Below are positions 36,383 through 44,992 of a DNA stretch of 64,000 nt, piece after piece (position 1 is the first letter of the stretch; each line of letters begins with the position of its first letter). The position numbers were made by a program, and so were the translations under genes. The DNA comes from BOG-1112 sp964611335 (GTDB taxonomy: Bacteria > Bdellovibrionota_B > Oligoflexia > Oligoflexales > Bog-1112), in assembly GCA_964611335.1 (NCBI GenBank), contig CAZSXR010000004.1:62001-126000 (forward strand), read 5' to 3'. The notes under the pieces are model-generated. The model saw only the letters and a list, made by a program, of their open reading frames with translations, was not told the origin of the DNA and made no database searches.

Positions 36383-37524
36383 AGCGTTCGAACCATTGGT
36401 TGATTTCAGTTGGTGAACTTTCAGGAGATCTGCTTGGGGCAGATCTTGTCCATGAACTGAAAGCCGCAGCTCCGGATCTTAAATTCAGCGGGATTGTAGG
36501 TCCTTCTTTGATAGCAGAAGGGGTGAATGCTGTAGCAAGTATCAACGAACTCAATGTAATGGGTGTTTCTGAAGTTCTCAAAAAACTTGCGAGCATCAGC
36601 ATGCTTAAACGTCGTATTCTCGAATACGTAGATCGCAATGAAATCAAAGTAGCAATTTTAGTCGACTTTGCAGGATTTCATTTACAACTTGCAGAAGAAC
36701 TTAAATTGCGAGGTGTCTACGTCATTCAATACGTAGCTCCCAAACTTTGGGCTTGGGGTCGGCATCGCATATCAAAGCTCCGGGAAAACGTAGACCTTCT
36801 TCTAGCAACCTTTCCTTTTGAAGAAGAATACTTCCGCAAAGAGGGTATCAACTGTCACTACATTAAATGCCCGATTGCAATCAGAACGGAATCCATTCAA
36901 GCAAACAAAAAAGATTTAGGATTTGATGATAACAAAGTCGTCTTTGCTTTCTTGCCTGGAAGTCGTATTCAAGAAGTACATCGCCTAGTTCCCCCCATGC
37001 TTTCTATTGCAAAAAAAGTAAAAAAACTTCTACCAGAAGCAGAATTTATCATTCCCATTGCAAGCTCCCTTCGCAATTCGAAATCGCGGAAAATGATGCT
37101 TCAACATAAACAAGAGTCTGTATATTTTGTTGAGAGAAACAGTCTTGAAGTTATGTCTGCTGCGGATGCAGCCCTTGTTGCTTCAGGGACAGCCACTTTA
37201 GAGTGCGCTTTATTGATGACCCCTCTTGCGGTGATTTATTCGATGAACCCATTTTCATACTTTCTTGCAAAAAAGAAAGTTCAAATACCTTGGGCTAGTT
37301 TGGTCAATATTTTGAAATCCAAATTTCTTGTTCGAGAATATCTCCAACATTTTGATGAATCCAAAGTTGCAGAAGAACTTGTATCACTCGCTAGAAATGA
37401 AGAGAAACGAGCTTCCATGTTAAAGGAATTTGCTGAATTACGTAGGGATTTAATAGAACTTAAATCTACAAGTGCCATCACACACATTTTCAACGCATTG
37501 AAGATGAATCATGTCACAAGCTAG
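36379..37524 (+). CDS. lpxB: Lipid A disaccharide synthase LpxB
   Basis: GT19 glycosyltransferase that joins UDP-diacyl-GlcN and lipid X. 381 aa from TTG 36379, which overlaps the lpxA stop (TTGA) and has GAGG about 9 bases upstream; a TTG two codons earlier is possible but too near the site. Motifs: VGELSGDLLGADL, DFAGFHLQLAEELKLRG, APKLWAWGRHR, FLPGSRIQEVHRLVP and LVASGTATLECALL. Overlaps the following ABC transporter by 14 bases. Confidence 0.95.
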   Translation: MKRSNHWLISVGELSGDLLGADLVHELKAAAPDLKFSGIVGPSLIAEGVNAVASINELNVMGVSEVLKKLASISMLKRRILEYVDRNEIKVAILVDFAGFHLQLAEELKLRGVYVIQYVAPKLWAWGRHRISKLRENVDLLLATFPFEEEYFRKEGINCHYIKCPIAIRTESIQANKKDLGFDDNKVVFAFLPGSRIQEVHRLVPPMLSIAKKVKKLLPEAEFIIPIASSLRNSKSRKMMLQHKQESVYFVERNSLEVMSAADAALVASGTATLECALLMTPLAVIYSMNPFSYFLAKKKVQIPWASLVNILKSKFLVREYLQHFDESKVAEELVSLARNEEKRASMLKEFAELRRDLIELKSTSAITHIFNALKMNHVTS

Positions 37525-39319
37525 TCTGCGAAAAATTGTATTCCGCATATTTTTTGATCCTATTTGGGAAAAGAAGAAAAATTTGTGCTTACTTATATTT
37601 TCTCTTCTTCTCTTAGCAGCTTCTCAAAGTCTTTTTCTTCTTCTTATTGGTCCATTCTTGAAAACCATGTTTTCTCTCGAAAAAGGATCCGCACTTCTTA
37701 GTGGAGCAAATTTTCTTTCTCCAAGAATGCAAGCTTTATTACCTACACTCAGCCAAATGACTTTTGAAAAAAGCACCCTTATAATGGCTGTCCCTGCTTG
37801 CATTGTCCTTGCAGCCTTTCTTAAAAACATAGCAAGTTATCTTTATCAAGTTCAATCAGCTTATTTTGGATTGCTCGTAGCTAAACGCTTCCGAGATAGG
37901 CTATTTTCAGGGATTTTAAATCAATCTTTCCGAGATATACTCCTACGCTCCCCTGCAGAGTGGATGTCTGTTCTTATGAACGATGTTCTCTTTCTTCAAA
38001 ATAAATTTTCAGATATTGCGAACGGTTTGGTACGTGATTCCATACTTACATTCGCAGCTTTCTGCACACTCTTTTTTATACACTGGAAGACAGCTTTAGT
38101 TATGTTAACAATCACCCCCTTCATTGCTTGGGGAGTGGGAAAAACTGGAAAAAGAATTTCTCAATACACTGAAGCCTTCCAAAAAAAATTAGCAAAACTT
38201 GCGGACCTCGTTTTGGAATCACGTAAAAGATTTGAATTTATAAAAGCTCATAATGCAGAAACTTTCGAACATAACCGCTTTGAAACGATTAACAATGAAT
38301 ACTTCCAAACCATCTGTAAATCCATTTTCGTACGATCTATTTTCGCCCCTTGTTTGGAATTCTTGAGCTATGGGATTTTTGCATGCATTCTCATTTACCT
38401 CTCCCGAGGAGGGATAAACAGTCACTTTTCTGCAACTGATATGATTGTTTTTCTTGCTGCTTTAGGTGCTATTATGCGACCTCTGAGACAAATAGGTGAA
38501 CAGCTCACACAATTTCATGAAACGAAAGGTGCTTTAGGAAAGTGCCTGCTCTTACTTCTCAATCTATCTAAAAAATCTGATGAGCCTTTGAGACCTTTGC
38601 CAAATTCTTTTTCAAAAAATACAGCTTACGAAATTGTAAAGCTCAGTTCTGGTTTTGACACGCGCATCATGATGGAAGCTGGACCCTTGAATATCTATAG
38701 AGGACAATCTATAGCCATCATAGGCCCCAGCGGGGGTGGGAAGTCTACACTCTTACGAACACTCTCCGGTCTTTTGAATTCTATGCACTGGGAAGGAAAT
38801 CTAAGTCATCAGGATCTTGCTTCTTATACGTCTTTTGTCAGCCAAGTTCCCTTTCTCTTTGACGACTCTATACTTGGAAATTTGAACTATGGTTTACATG
38901 AAAAAAGGGGAGTATCCGAACTCCTCCCGTATTTCGAACTTGTTGAAATCCAAGAAGAGCTTTTGAAATTTAATAACGGGATTCATACGAATATCAAAGC
39001 TATAAGCAGCAATATCTCAGGAGGACAAAAACAAAGATTGGTCCTGATCAGAGCCTTACTCCGCAATAAATCTATACTCCTACTTGACGAAGCTACCTCT
39101 TCTATAGATCCTAAGATGGAAGAAAATATAGTAAGCAAACTCCTTAAATGGGGACGAAGTCAAAGCACAAGTATAGTTGCTGTCACTCATCGACTCAGCT
39201 TAGTACATAAATACGACTGTATATGGTTTGTAGAAAATGGAAGGGTTGTTGCCAATGGTACTTTTAAAGAACTTATGAATCAAGAACGGTTTAAAGCTTT
39301 TTACGATGCATCACTATAA
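37511..39319 (+). CDS. msbA: Lipid A export ABC transporter, MsbA-like
   Basis: Half-transporter with fused membrane and ATPase domains, 602 aa. Residues 1-330 hold six hydrophobic helices; the ATPase has Walker A GPSGGGKSTLLRTLSG, signature NISGGQKQRLVLIRALL, Walker B ILLLDEATSSIDP and an H-loop VTHRLSL. Position between lpxB and lpxK argues for lipid A-core flipping. Sequence alone cannot exclude another substrate. Confidence 0.85.
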   Translation: MSQASLRKIVFRIFFDPIWEKKKNLCLLIFSLLLLAASQSLFLLLIGPFLKTMFSLEKGSALLSGANFLSPRMQALLPTLSQMTFEKSTLIMAVPACIVLAAFLKNIASYLYQVQSAYFGLLVAKRFRDRLFSGILNQSFRDILLRSPAEWMSVLMNDVLFLQNKFSDIANGLVRDSILTFAAFCTLFFIHWKTALVMLTITPFIAWGVGKTGKRISQYTEAFQKKLAKLADLVLESRKRFEFIKAHNAETFEHNRFETINNEYFQTICKSIFVRSIFAPCLEFLSYGIFACILIYLSRGGINSHFSATDMIVFLAALGAIMRPLRQIGEQLTQFHETKGALGKCLLLLLNLSKKSDEPLRPLPNSFSKNTAYEIVKLSSGFDTRIMMEAGPLNIYRGQSIAIIGPSGGGKSTLLRTLSGLLNSMHWEGNLSHQDLASYTSFVSQVPFLFDDSILGNLNYGLHEKRGVSELLPYFELVEIQEELLKFNNGIHTNIKAISSNISGGQKQRLVLIRALLRNKSILLLDEATSSIDPKMEENIVSKLLKWGRSQSTSIVAVTHRLSLVHKYDCIWFVENGRVVANGTFKELMNQERFKAFYDASL

Positions 39320-40385
39320 CCTTTATCTTCCGCTTAAAGAACAATCGAAAGTCTATCGATATTTTGCCAGCTTTTTAAGTTTTATTTTTTCTGTCGTTGT
39401 GAAGGCCCGTAACACCCTCTATGATTACGGAATAATAAAATCTGTAAAAGTTCCAGGTTTTACAATATCTATTGGCAATTTAACCCTTGGAGGAACAGGA
39501 AAATCTCCTGTCCTTATGCAAATTACTCAGGATCTTCTCGAAAAGCGTTCAAACCCTGCTATTCTTACAAGAGGGTATAAAAGTTCACTCAAGAAACATG
39601 AATTCGCATGCATGCTTAATGGGAAAATCATCAAGAAAAATTTTAATCACAATTCTTTCGCCCTTCCCGATGAAGCTCGCATGTATTCTCAAAAGCTTCC
39701 TACAGTACCTGTAATCATAGGAAGAAATCGCTCTCAAGCAGCTTTTTGGTTTCTAAATTTAGATATACAAAAAGTCAGTCATTGGATACTCGATGATGGA
39801 TTTCAACACAGACAGATTTCCCGGGATTATGACCTCGTTCTCCTTGATGCAAAAAAACCTTTTGGCAATGGCAAACTCTTCCCCTTAGGCTCTTTGCGAG
39901 AACCCCTCTCCTCTTTGAAAAGAGCAGACTGTATATGTTTTACACGAGCTGATGAAAATTTTCCCTCATTGAAAGATGAAAATACTGTCTCTCATTTTTC
40001 AAAACCTATTTTCAACCTACAATTCGATTTCAAATTGCGCAGTTTGAACCCAGAAATAGCTTTCACAAAAGAATGGGAACCGGTACTCCTGATGTGTGGG
40101 ATTGCTCAACCTGAGTACTTTCTTTCGCAGATTCAAAACAAGAACATTGAATTCGCAAAAACTTACATAGTTCCTGACCATGGGGACTTTGATAGGCAAA
40201 AAATGCAGGGTCTCCTAAAAGATTGCAAATCTATTCTTAGTACTGAGAAAGATTATTGGAGAAATCCTTTAATTTTTAGCAATATCGACAAACCTTGTTT
40301 CCTAGCAGAACTAGAACTTTCTCCACTTAAATCAGATTCAAATTCTCTTTTTACTTTCCTTTATCATTTGAATAAAAAATTATAA
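39306..40385 (+). CDS. lpxK: Tetraacyldisaccharide 4'-kinase LpxK
   Basis: Phosphorylates the lipid A disaccharide at the 4' position. 359 aa, family-typical. A membrane-associated N-terminal helix is followed by SIGNLTLGGTGKSPV (P-loop; Ser replaces the usual Thr after Lys), ILTRGYKS, DDGFQHRQISRDYDLVLLDA and LFPLGSLREPLSSLKRAD. Last gene of the envelope operon; overlaps msbA by 14 bases. A weak terminator follows. Confidence 0.94.
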   Translation: MHHYNLYLPLKEQSKVYRYFASFLSFIFSVVVKARNTLYDYGIIKSVKVPGFTISIGNLTLGGTGKSPVLMQITQDLLEKRSNPAILTRGYKSSLKKHEFACMLNGKIIKKNFNHNSFALPDEARMYSQKLPTVPVIIGRNRSQAAFWFLNLDIQKVSHWILDDGFQHRQISRDYDLVLLDAKKPFGNGKLFPLGSLREPLSSLKRADCICFTRADENFPSLKDENTVSHFSKPIFNLQFDFKLRSLNPEIAFTKEWEPVLLMCGIAQPEYFLSQIQNKNIEFAKTYIVPDHGDFDRQKMQGLLKDCKSILSTEKDYWRNPLIFSNIDKPCFLAELELSPLKSDSNSLFTFLYHLNKKL

Positions 40386-40389
40386 TTTG

Positions 40390-40417
40390 ATTCTAAGTCC
40401 CACGTATTAGAATTTTT
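40390..40417 (+). terminator. Weak terminator after lpxK
   Basis: ATTCTAA at 40390-40396 pairs with TTAGAAT at 40407-40413 across a 10-base loop, followed by a run of five Ts. The stem is AT-rich, so termination may be partial. Confidence 0.4.
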
Positions 40418-40441
40418 ATCCTATTTTACCTAGTCGAAACC

Positions 40442-40471
40442 TTGCGAGTGAAGTCTATTAAAAACTATAAT
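40442..40471 (+). promoter_or_regulatory. Candidate sigma-70 promoter
   Basis: TTGCGA at 40442-40447 and a perfect TATAAT at 40466-40471, spacer 18 bases, lie 60 bases upstream of the ATG at 40531. Together with the preceding hairpin this separates the lpx operon from the next gene. Confidence 0.6.
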
Positions 40472-40530
40472 GAAGTTGATCTACTTTCTTATTTTTTATC
40501 TTAAGAAACTGACCTTTCGGAGAGACTTAT

Positions 40531-41316
40531 ATGGCAAAGCAAGATCCGTTTACAAAAGAAGATGGGCAGTCCAAAGAAGATTTTATCGACTTCAGTGACC
40601 CTGCAGGTGGATTCCCAAAAAGAGGGGGTAATCGTAATAGGATTATTCTCGCAACACTCGTTCTCGCTGGACTTGCTGGTGGCGCAGTCTATTACTTTAC
40701 ACAAGAAGAAGAAGAAATCTCCAATGTTGCAATGGAAGAGCCAAAAGTTCCAAAAGCTCCAAAAGAACATCAAATGCCGAAACCACCACCTCCTCCTGTT
40801 GAAATGAATGCTGCAAATAATCCAGCAACACCTCAGAAAATGGAAACACCGAGCAATGTGAATGCAATGCAAAATCATCCTCCAAAAGAAGAAATTCCTG
40901 CAAAAACTCTGCCTCCTATGGAAGAAAATACAGAACGCCCTGTGAAAAGACACCATCATTACAAAGCTGAAATGGACAACGAAAGCATGGGTGAAGGTGC
41001 TGCATCATCACATACAAGAATGAAGCAAATGAATGCAGCAAAAAGAGATATCGCAATTCTCGAACCTAAAAATGGTGCCACCCTAGTGAAAGATACTGGA
41101 ATGGTTTCATGGAGAGGTGATCATTACGTAACGTATTACAGGGTTGAGATCACCAACAAAGGTTGGGCAAACCCAAGTTACCGCTTCGCAACTACCGGAA
41201 CACAAATGCAAGTTCATAACGTCCCACAAGGCGCTTATGACATGAGAATCGGAGCATTTTCTGAACTTTCTGGACGTTGGGAATATACAAACCCCATCAA
41301 AGTCACGGTTCAGTAA
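40531..41316 (+). CDS. Single-span membrane protein with extracytoplasmic beta domain
   Basis: 261 aa, family not recognised. GGAGAG lies 6 bases before the ATG. Layout: a short charged cytoplasmic N-terminus, one helix (IILATLVLAGLAGGAVYYF, about residues 34-52), a Pro/Lys/Glu/Met-rich linker of about 110 residues (KPPPPPVEMN, KTLPPMEEN) and a C-terminal domain of about 90 residues (DIAILEPKNGATLV, then YYRVEITNK, FATTGTQMQV and GAYDMRIGAFSE) that looks like a fibronectin/Ig-type sandwich. The design suggests a periplasm-spanning envelope protein. Monocistronic, with its own promoter and terminator. Confidence 0.7.
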   Translation: MAKQDPFTKEDGQSKEDFIDFSDPAGGFPKRGGNRNRIILATLVLAGLAGGAVYYFTQEEEEISNVAMEEPKVPKAPKEHQMPKPPPPPVEMNAANNPATPQKMETPSNVNAMQNHPPKEEIPAKTLPPMEENTERPVKRHHHYKAEMDNESMGEGAASSHTRMKQMNAAKRDIAILEPKNGATLVKDTGMVSWRGDHYVTYYRVEITNKGWANPSYRFATTGTQMQVHNVPQGAYDMRIGAFSELSGRWEYTNPIKVTVQ

Positions 41317-41872
41317 GCACTTTCACAAAGCCTTTTTCTGTACACATCAATTTCAATTTAAAGTCCCAAGAATCTCTTGGGACTTTTTTTACATAAAATT
41401 CAGAGAAATTCACTCCTATAGAATAAACACTTGGATGCTTCACAAGAAAGTTATCGTAGTAACCTCTTCCATAACCCAATCTATATCCATATTGATCCAT
41501 CGCTAAGTTAGGGACGAGAACTACAGTTTTAGCATCTGCTTGCAAAAGCTCCGAACTCGAAGGAGGCTCTTTCAATTGAAATGACTTTTTTTCTAGGACA
41601 GTGTCTTGATCCCACTTTCTAAACACCATTTCTTCTTTAGAAAGGATACAGGGCAAAGCAAGATTTATTTGCCCCCACAATTGAGTTGATAACATTTCCA
41701 CCGCTGGTTCTTTGCCAATGGAATAAAACAAAAAAAGTTGTGAGCAATTTTTAAATTCTAAAATGAATTTTAATAGATGCTTACAAAGAGTTTCTGTTCG
41801 TACAAGTCTTTCGCGTTCTTCAATTTTTTCTCGTTCAGCGAGATAGAAAGTTCTTAACTCTTGTTTATTCAT
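41303..41872 (-). CDS. 5-formyltetrahydrofolate cyclo-ligase
   Basis: ATP-dependent conversion of 5-formyl-THF to 5,10-methenyl-THF (MTHFS/YgfA family), salvage of a folate by-product. 189 aa. YSIGKEPAVEML, LVPNLAMDQYGYRLGYGRG and YYDNFL are the family signature. The N-terminus is helical (ELRTFYLAEREKIEER). The last 14 bases overlap the convergent gene. In proteobacteria this gene often sits beside 6S RNA; I see no clear 6S RNA here. Confidence 0.92.
   Translation of the reverse strand: MNKQELRTFYLAEREKIEERERLVRTETLCKHLLKFILEFKNCSQLFLFYSIGKEPAVEMLSTQLWGQINLALPCILSKEEMVFRKWDQDTVLEKKSFQLKEPPSSSELLQADAKTVVLVPNLAMDQYGYRLGYGRGYYDNFLVKHPSVYSIGVNFSEFYVKKVPRDSWDFKLKLMCTEKGFVKVLTEP
41360..41390 (+). 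terminator. Intrinsic terminator embedded in the cyclo-ligase gene
   Basis: A perfect 12-bp stem (41360-41371 against 41375-41386) with a 3-base loop, followed by four more Ts. It ends transcription of the plus-strand gene stopping at 41316 but lies inside the 3' coding part of the convergent cyclo-ligase gene, where it encodes residues around RDSWDFKLK. Confidence 0.85.
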
Positions 41873-41964
41873 TTGTAGCTTGCAGCCCTTTTTAGATGTC
41901 GTAATATTCCCGCTCTTTGCTCATATCAAAGATACTATGTTTTCCCAACCTAGGAGCGTTTTTC

Positions 41965-43257
41965 ATGTTGATGAATCGTAATGGCTCAAAAGAGATGTAC
42001 AGAGTAGCGCAAACATTAATTCCAGGAGGAGTCAATTCCCCTGTGAGATCTTTCCGTGCAGTTGATGACTTCCCTTCTTTTATTCAAAAAGCGAAAGGTT
42101 CGAAACTCTGGGATGTCGATGGTAATGAATACATCGATTATATTATGAGTTGGGGTGCCGTTATTCTTGGTCATGCTCACGAGGAAGTTGTTCAAAGCGT
42201 ATGTGAAGCTGCGCAAAGAGGCTTCGGTTACGGAGCATCAACCGAAGGTGAGAACCTTCTCGCAAAACGTATTCTTTCTGCACTGCCAGCTATGGACCTT
42301 GTTCGCTTTGTATCCAGCGGTACAGAGGCCTGTATGACAGCCATCCGCATCGCACGGGGGTACACCCAGCGTGAAAAATTTGTCAAATTCACTGGAAATT
42401 ATCATGGCCACTCCGACCCCCTTCTTGTTGCAGCGGGCTCCGGAATTGCTACTTTCAGCTTGCCTTCCAGCAAAGGCGTTCCTCAAAGCGCTGTAGAAAA
42501 CACCTTAGTCGCCCCTTACAACAATTTAAATTATGTCAAAGAGCTTTTTCGCCTTAATAAGGGTGAAATCGCAGCTGTTATGCTTGAACCTTTTGTAGGG
42601 AATGCCGGATTTATTCGCCCTTCTGAGAATTTTCTTCAAGGTCTCCGGGACCTTTGCTCGGAGGAAGGGGCTTTGCTCATTTTTGACGAGGTTATGACCG
42701 GCTTCCGCGTTTGCTGGGGGGGAGTCCAGAATCTCGTGAATATAGCCCCCGATCTAAGCACCTTTGCTAAAGTCATAGGTGGAGGCATGCCCCTTGCTGC
42801 TGTAGGGGGGAAAAAAGAAATTATGTCTCATCTCGCCCCCTTAGGCGATGTTTATCAGGCAGGAACCCTTTCCGGGAACCCTATAGCCGTAGCTTGTGGG
42901 CTTAAAACATTAGAGATCTTGGGTAAAGAAGGGACCTATGCTAGACTCACAAAAACCACGCAAACGCTTTTGAAGGGTATTTCGGAAATAGCAGCGGAAT
43001 ATGGCATAAAGGTTCAAGTGGATGGTGAAGGTGGCATGTTTGGAATCTTTTTTTCGGACGAACCCGTTCGATCTTTTGAAGATGCTAAAAAAAGCGATTC
43101 TGAAATGTTTAAAAAATTTTTCAAAGGCCTTTTAAACAGAGGGATCTATTGGGCGCCTTCTCTTTTCGAAGCGGGTTTTATTTCTCTTGCTCACACAGAA
43201 GACGATATTTTTAAAACGATAGACATCATTGAACAAGTATTCAGAGACATAGCTTGA
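41965..43257 (+). CDS. hemL: Glutamate-1-semialdehyde 2,1-aminomutase
   Basis: PLP enzyme of the C5 route to 5-aminolevulinate, the tetrapyrrole precursor. 430 aa from ATG 41965 (TAGGAG 8 bases upstream). PGGVNSPVRSF at the N-terminus, VSSGTEACMTAIRIARG, GNYHGHSDPLLV, LLIFDEVMTGFRV and the PLP-lysine in FAKVIGGGMPLAAVGG. Haem demand fits the cytochrome c maturation genes. Its stop overlaps the mqnA start. The second half uses somewhat more GC-rich codons than its neighbours. Confidence 0.96.
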   Translation: MLMNRNGSKEMYRVAQTLIPGGVNSPVRSFRAVDDFPSFIQKAKGSKLWDVDGNEYIDYIMSWGAVILGHAHEEVVQSVCEAAQRGFGYGASTEGENLLAKRILSALPAMDLVRFVSSGTEACMTAIRIARGYTQREKFVKFTGNYHGHSDPLLVAAGSGIATFSLPSSKGVPQSAVENTLVAPYNNLNYVKELFRLNKGEIAAVMLEPFVGNAGFIRPSENFLQGLRDLCSEEGALLIFDEVMTGFRVCWGGVQNLVNIAPDLSTFAKVIGGGMPLAAVGGKKEIMSHLAPLGDVYQAGTLSGNPIAVACGLKTLEILGKEGTYARLTKTTQTLLKGISEIAAEYGIKVQVDGEGGMFGIFFSDEPVRSFEDAKKSDSEMFKKFFKGLLNRGIYWAPSLFEAGFISLAHTEDDIFKTIDIIEQVFRDIA

Positions 43258-44255
43258 TGAATCACGACCCTAAAATTCAACGTCTGAAGATTGGTATGAT
43301 TCCTTTTTGGAATCTAGCTCCATTTAGACAAGAACTTCTTCGCGATCGCAACTTGAATATAGATATGAAAGTAGGTTCACCTACTTTTGTCAATAAATGT
43401 CTACAAGATGGAGAGATTCATCTTGCACCGAGCTCGAGCATCTGCTTGAACTATCCTGGTTTCGAAATGGCTTTACCTCTTGGTATTGCCAGCGATGGTT
43501 TCGTAAGAAGTGTTTATGTTGGACTTCAAGCTGAACACTTACCTTTGCTTGAGATTTTGAGCGCACGTCTTCCCTTGCTCAAAAACATTTTCAAATCTGC
43601 TCAATCAGGATTTGATTTTAATGCTCGATACATTGCACAGCACATCAAAGAAGCTGTCCAGGATATGCCTACACTTCCTCTCAACGAATGTCCTCCATTG
43701 AAATTTCCAAATTCCTCAGCAAGCAGTGTAATGCTGAGTAAAATTTTATATTTCTTATGGTTCGGACATGATGCTTACAAATTCATGTCTGCAAGAAATT
43801 TTGCTCCACTATCAGGCGGACAAAAAGCAATAGAACTTTTGATTGGTGACGAAGCCCTGATTCGACAAAATTCGTATGCGAAAACGATTGACCTCGGACA
43901 ATTCTGGAAGGACCTTAGTGGCCTTCCTTTTGTTTTTGCAGTGTGGCAAAGCAAAGGATTGTGTTTGAATGGTTGGCGCAGAAAGATTTTAGAAGTTGGT
44001 GAACTTGCTGAAAAGAAAATGCGGGTAGAGCCTACAGATTACTTACCTGTACTTCCACCCCTAGATGATTCCGGTTCTCCAATCCCTCTCATTGATTACT
44101 GGAAAGAAATTAAATATAAACTCGGTCCAGAAGAATTCCGCGGACTGCTTGTATTTCTTTGTCTGTCTCGTAAGCTCTCAGAACAGGCACTGGATCACGA
44201 GATTGCGGTTAAGCTTCTTCGTTGGCAAGAGGCTTGTCAACCTTCTGCAACTTAG
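43257..44255 (+). CDS. mqnA: MqnA-like chorismate dehydratase
   Basis: Predicted first enzyme of the futalosine menaquinone route, dehydrating chorismate to 3-enolpyruvyl-benzoate. 332 aa; ATG 43257 overlaps the hemL stop. A periplasmic-binding-like fold: KIGMIPFWNLAPF at the N-terminus, HLAPSSSICLNYPG, LLIGDEALIRQ and DLGQFWKDLSGLPFVFAVW, which match MqnA. It is about 50 residues longer than usual because of an insertion around residues 100-170. A paralogous MqnD is the main alternative. Confidence 0.85.
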   Translation: MNHDPKIQRLKIGMIPFWNLAPFRQELLRDRNLNIDMKVGSPTFVNKCLQDGEIHLAPSSSICLNYPGFEMALPLGIASDGFVRSVYVGLQAEHLPLLEILSARLPLLKNIFKSAQSGFDFNARYIAQHIKEAVQDMPTLPLNECPPLKFPNSSASSVMLSKILYFLWFGHDAYKFMSARNFAPLSGGQKAIELLIGDEALIRQNSYAKTIDLGQFWKDLSGLPFVFAVWQSKGLCLNGWRRKILEVGELAEKKMRVEPTDYLPVLPPLDDSGSPIPLIDYWKEIKYKLGPEEFRGLLVFLCLSRKLSEQALDHEIAVKLLRWQEACQPSAT

Positions 44256-44350
44256 TTTTCTTTTATCCCCCATTCATCATGTATTTTGAAAAATTCAAGT
44301 GAATTACCAATCACAGAATCAAAACCAACAAAAGGATCAAAGGACCTAAT

Positions 44351-44539
44351 ATGTGGAAAATCAAAATTGAACTCGCTCGAAGCGTTTCGCGTTCTCGCTC
44401 GTGCTTGCTAGGAAGGAGAATGAACTCCTCCCTAGCAATTTTTTTTCCGATTCATCCCCTCCCAAATTTGAAAGTTCCACAAGCTTCGCAAGTTCCACAA
44501 TCAAATTATGGAAGGAGTCTTCTCAGGTTTTTTCGATAA
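44351..44539 (+). other. Possible leader ORF in the 347-base gap after mqnA
   Basis: The gap 44256-44602 has no clear gene. It holds a 62-codon frame starting ATG 44351 with AAGGA 6 bases before it. The first 23 residues are Arg/Ser-rich (ELARSVSRSRSCLLGRR) and are read just before a strong terminator hairpin that lies inside the frame. After the hairpin the translation looks random. A transcribed leader or attenuator is possible; a free-standing protein is unlikely. Confidence 0.25.
44405..44446 (+). terminator. Strong intrinsic terminator upstream of the Tad-like cluster
   Basis: TTGCTAGGAAGGAG at 44405-44418 pairs with CTCCTCCCTAGCAA at 44425-44438 (14 positions, one A/C mismatch, 6-base loop), followed by eight Ts. 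It may end hemL-mqnA transcription or act as an attenuator for the genes at 44603 onward. Confidence 0.88.
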
Positions 44540-44584
44540 AATTTTGAACATGTCACTGGCTGACACACACAAAAAGTCCTAGAA

Positions 44585-44599
44585 CTCTCCCTAGGAGAG
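44585..44599 (+). promoter_or_regulatory. Hairpin sequestering the ribosome binding site
   Basis: CTCTCC (44585-44590) pairs fully with GGAGAG (44594-44599), the ribosome binding site of the gene starting at 44603. CCTAG a few bases upstream can also pair with CTAGG. Either fold hides the site, suggesting low or regulated translation of the first gene of the cluster. Confidence 0.5.
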
Positions 44600-44602
44600 C
44601 TT

Positions 44603-44992
44603 ATGACTTATTTGATTCCTACAATTTATACATCCATCCTCCTCGTATTTTGTATGAGTCTCTGTATTCATACGCTCTCTCATTTCGAATCACTTCATCT
44701 TCGTATTCAATCCCTTTCACAAGCAGATGCAGAATTCCTTGCATGCGCACAAAGGAAGGCGAATTTCAAAAATATAGAAGACTCTTATCGATACTTGGAA
44801 CGTCAATATCCGCATCTACAAGACACACTTTTCTTCCTTCGCAACACATTTCAAAGTGTACTTTTAAACCAGGGAATATCCTGTACCCATAAATTTTTTG
44901 AAAACACGAAGACAGACGCCAAATATCAACACAATCTTCACCTTCCCAAACACTGGCCTAACTGGATTTATTCCGCGCAGGAGGCTTTCTAA
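44603..44992 (+). CDS. TadE-like membrane-anchored protein (tentative)
   Basis: 129 aa. One N-terminal helix (TYLIPTIYTSILLVFCMSLC) followed by a soluble helical region (YRYLERQYPHLQDTLFFL) and a C-terminal part with a Cys. Size, single N-terminal helix and its place before a CpaC-type secretin resemble TadE/TadF minor pilins, but no diagnostic motif is visible. GGAGAG lies 3 bases before the ATG and is sequestered in a hairpin. Confidence 0.5.
   Translation: MTYLIPTIYTSILLVFCMSLCIHTLSHFESLHLRIQSLSQADAEFLACAQRKANFKNIEDSYRYLERQYPHLQDTLFFLRNTFQSVLLNQGISCTHKFFENTKTDAKYQHNLHLPKHWPNWIYSAQEAF

Noticed and set aside
41303..41964. 6S RNA next to the 5-formyl-THF cyclo-ligase
   Set aside because: Upstream space is only about 90 bases, too short for a 6S RNA of usual length.
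42595..42900. GC-richer patch in hemL (and another in speA near 48720-48790) as sign of horizontal transfer
   Set aside because: Patches are short and lie inside conserved housekeeping genes; local codon choice is a sufficient explanation.
44351..44539. 62-aa protein gene
   Set aside because: A strong terminator lies inside the frame and the second half looks like random translation; kept only as a possible leader.
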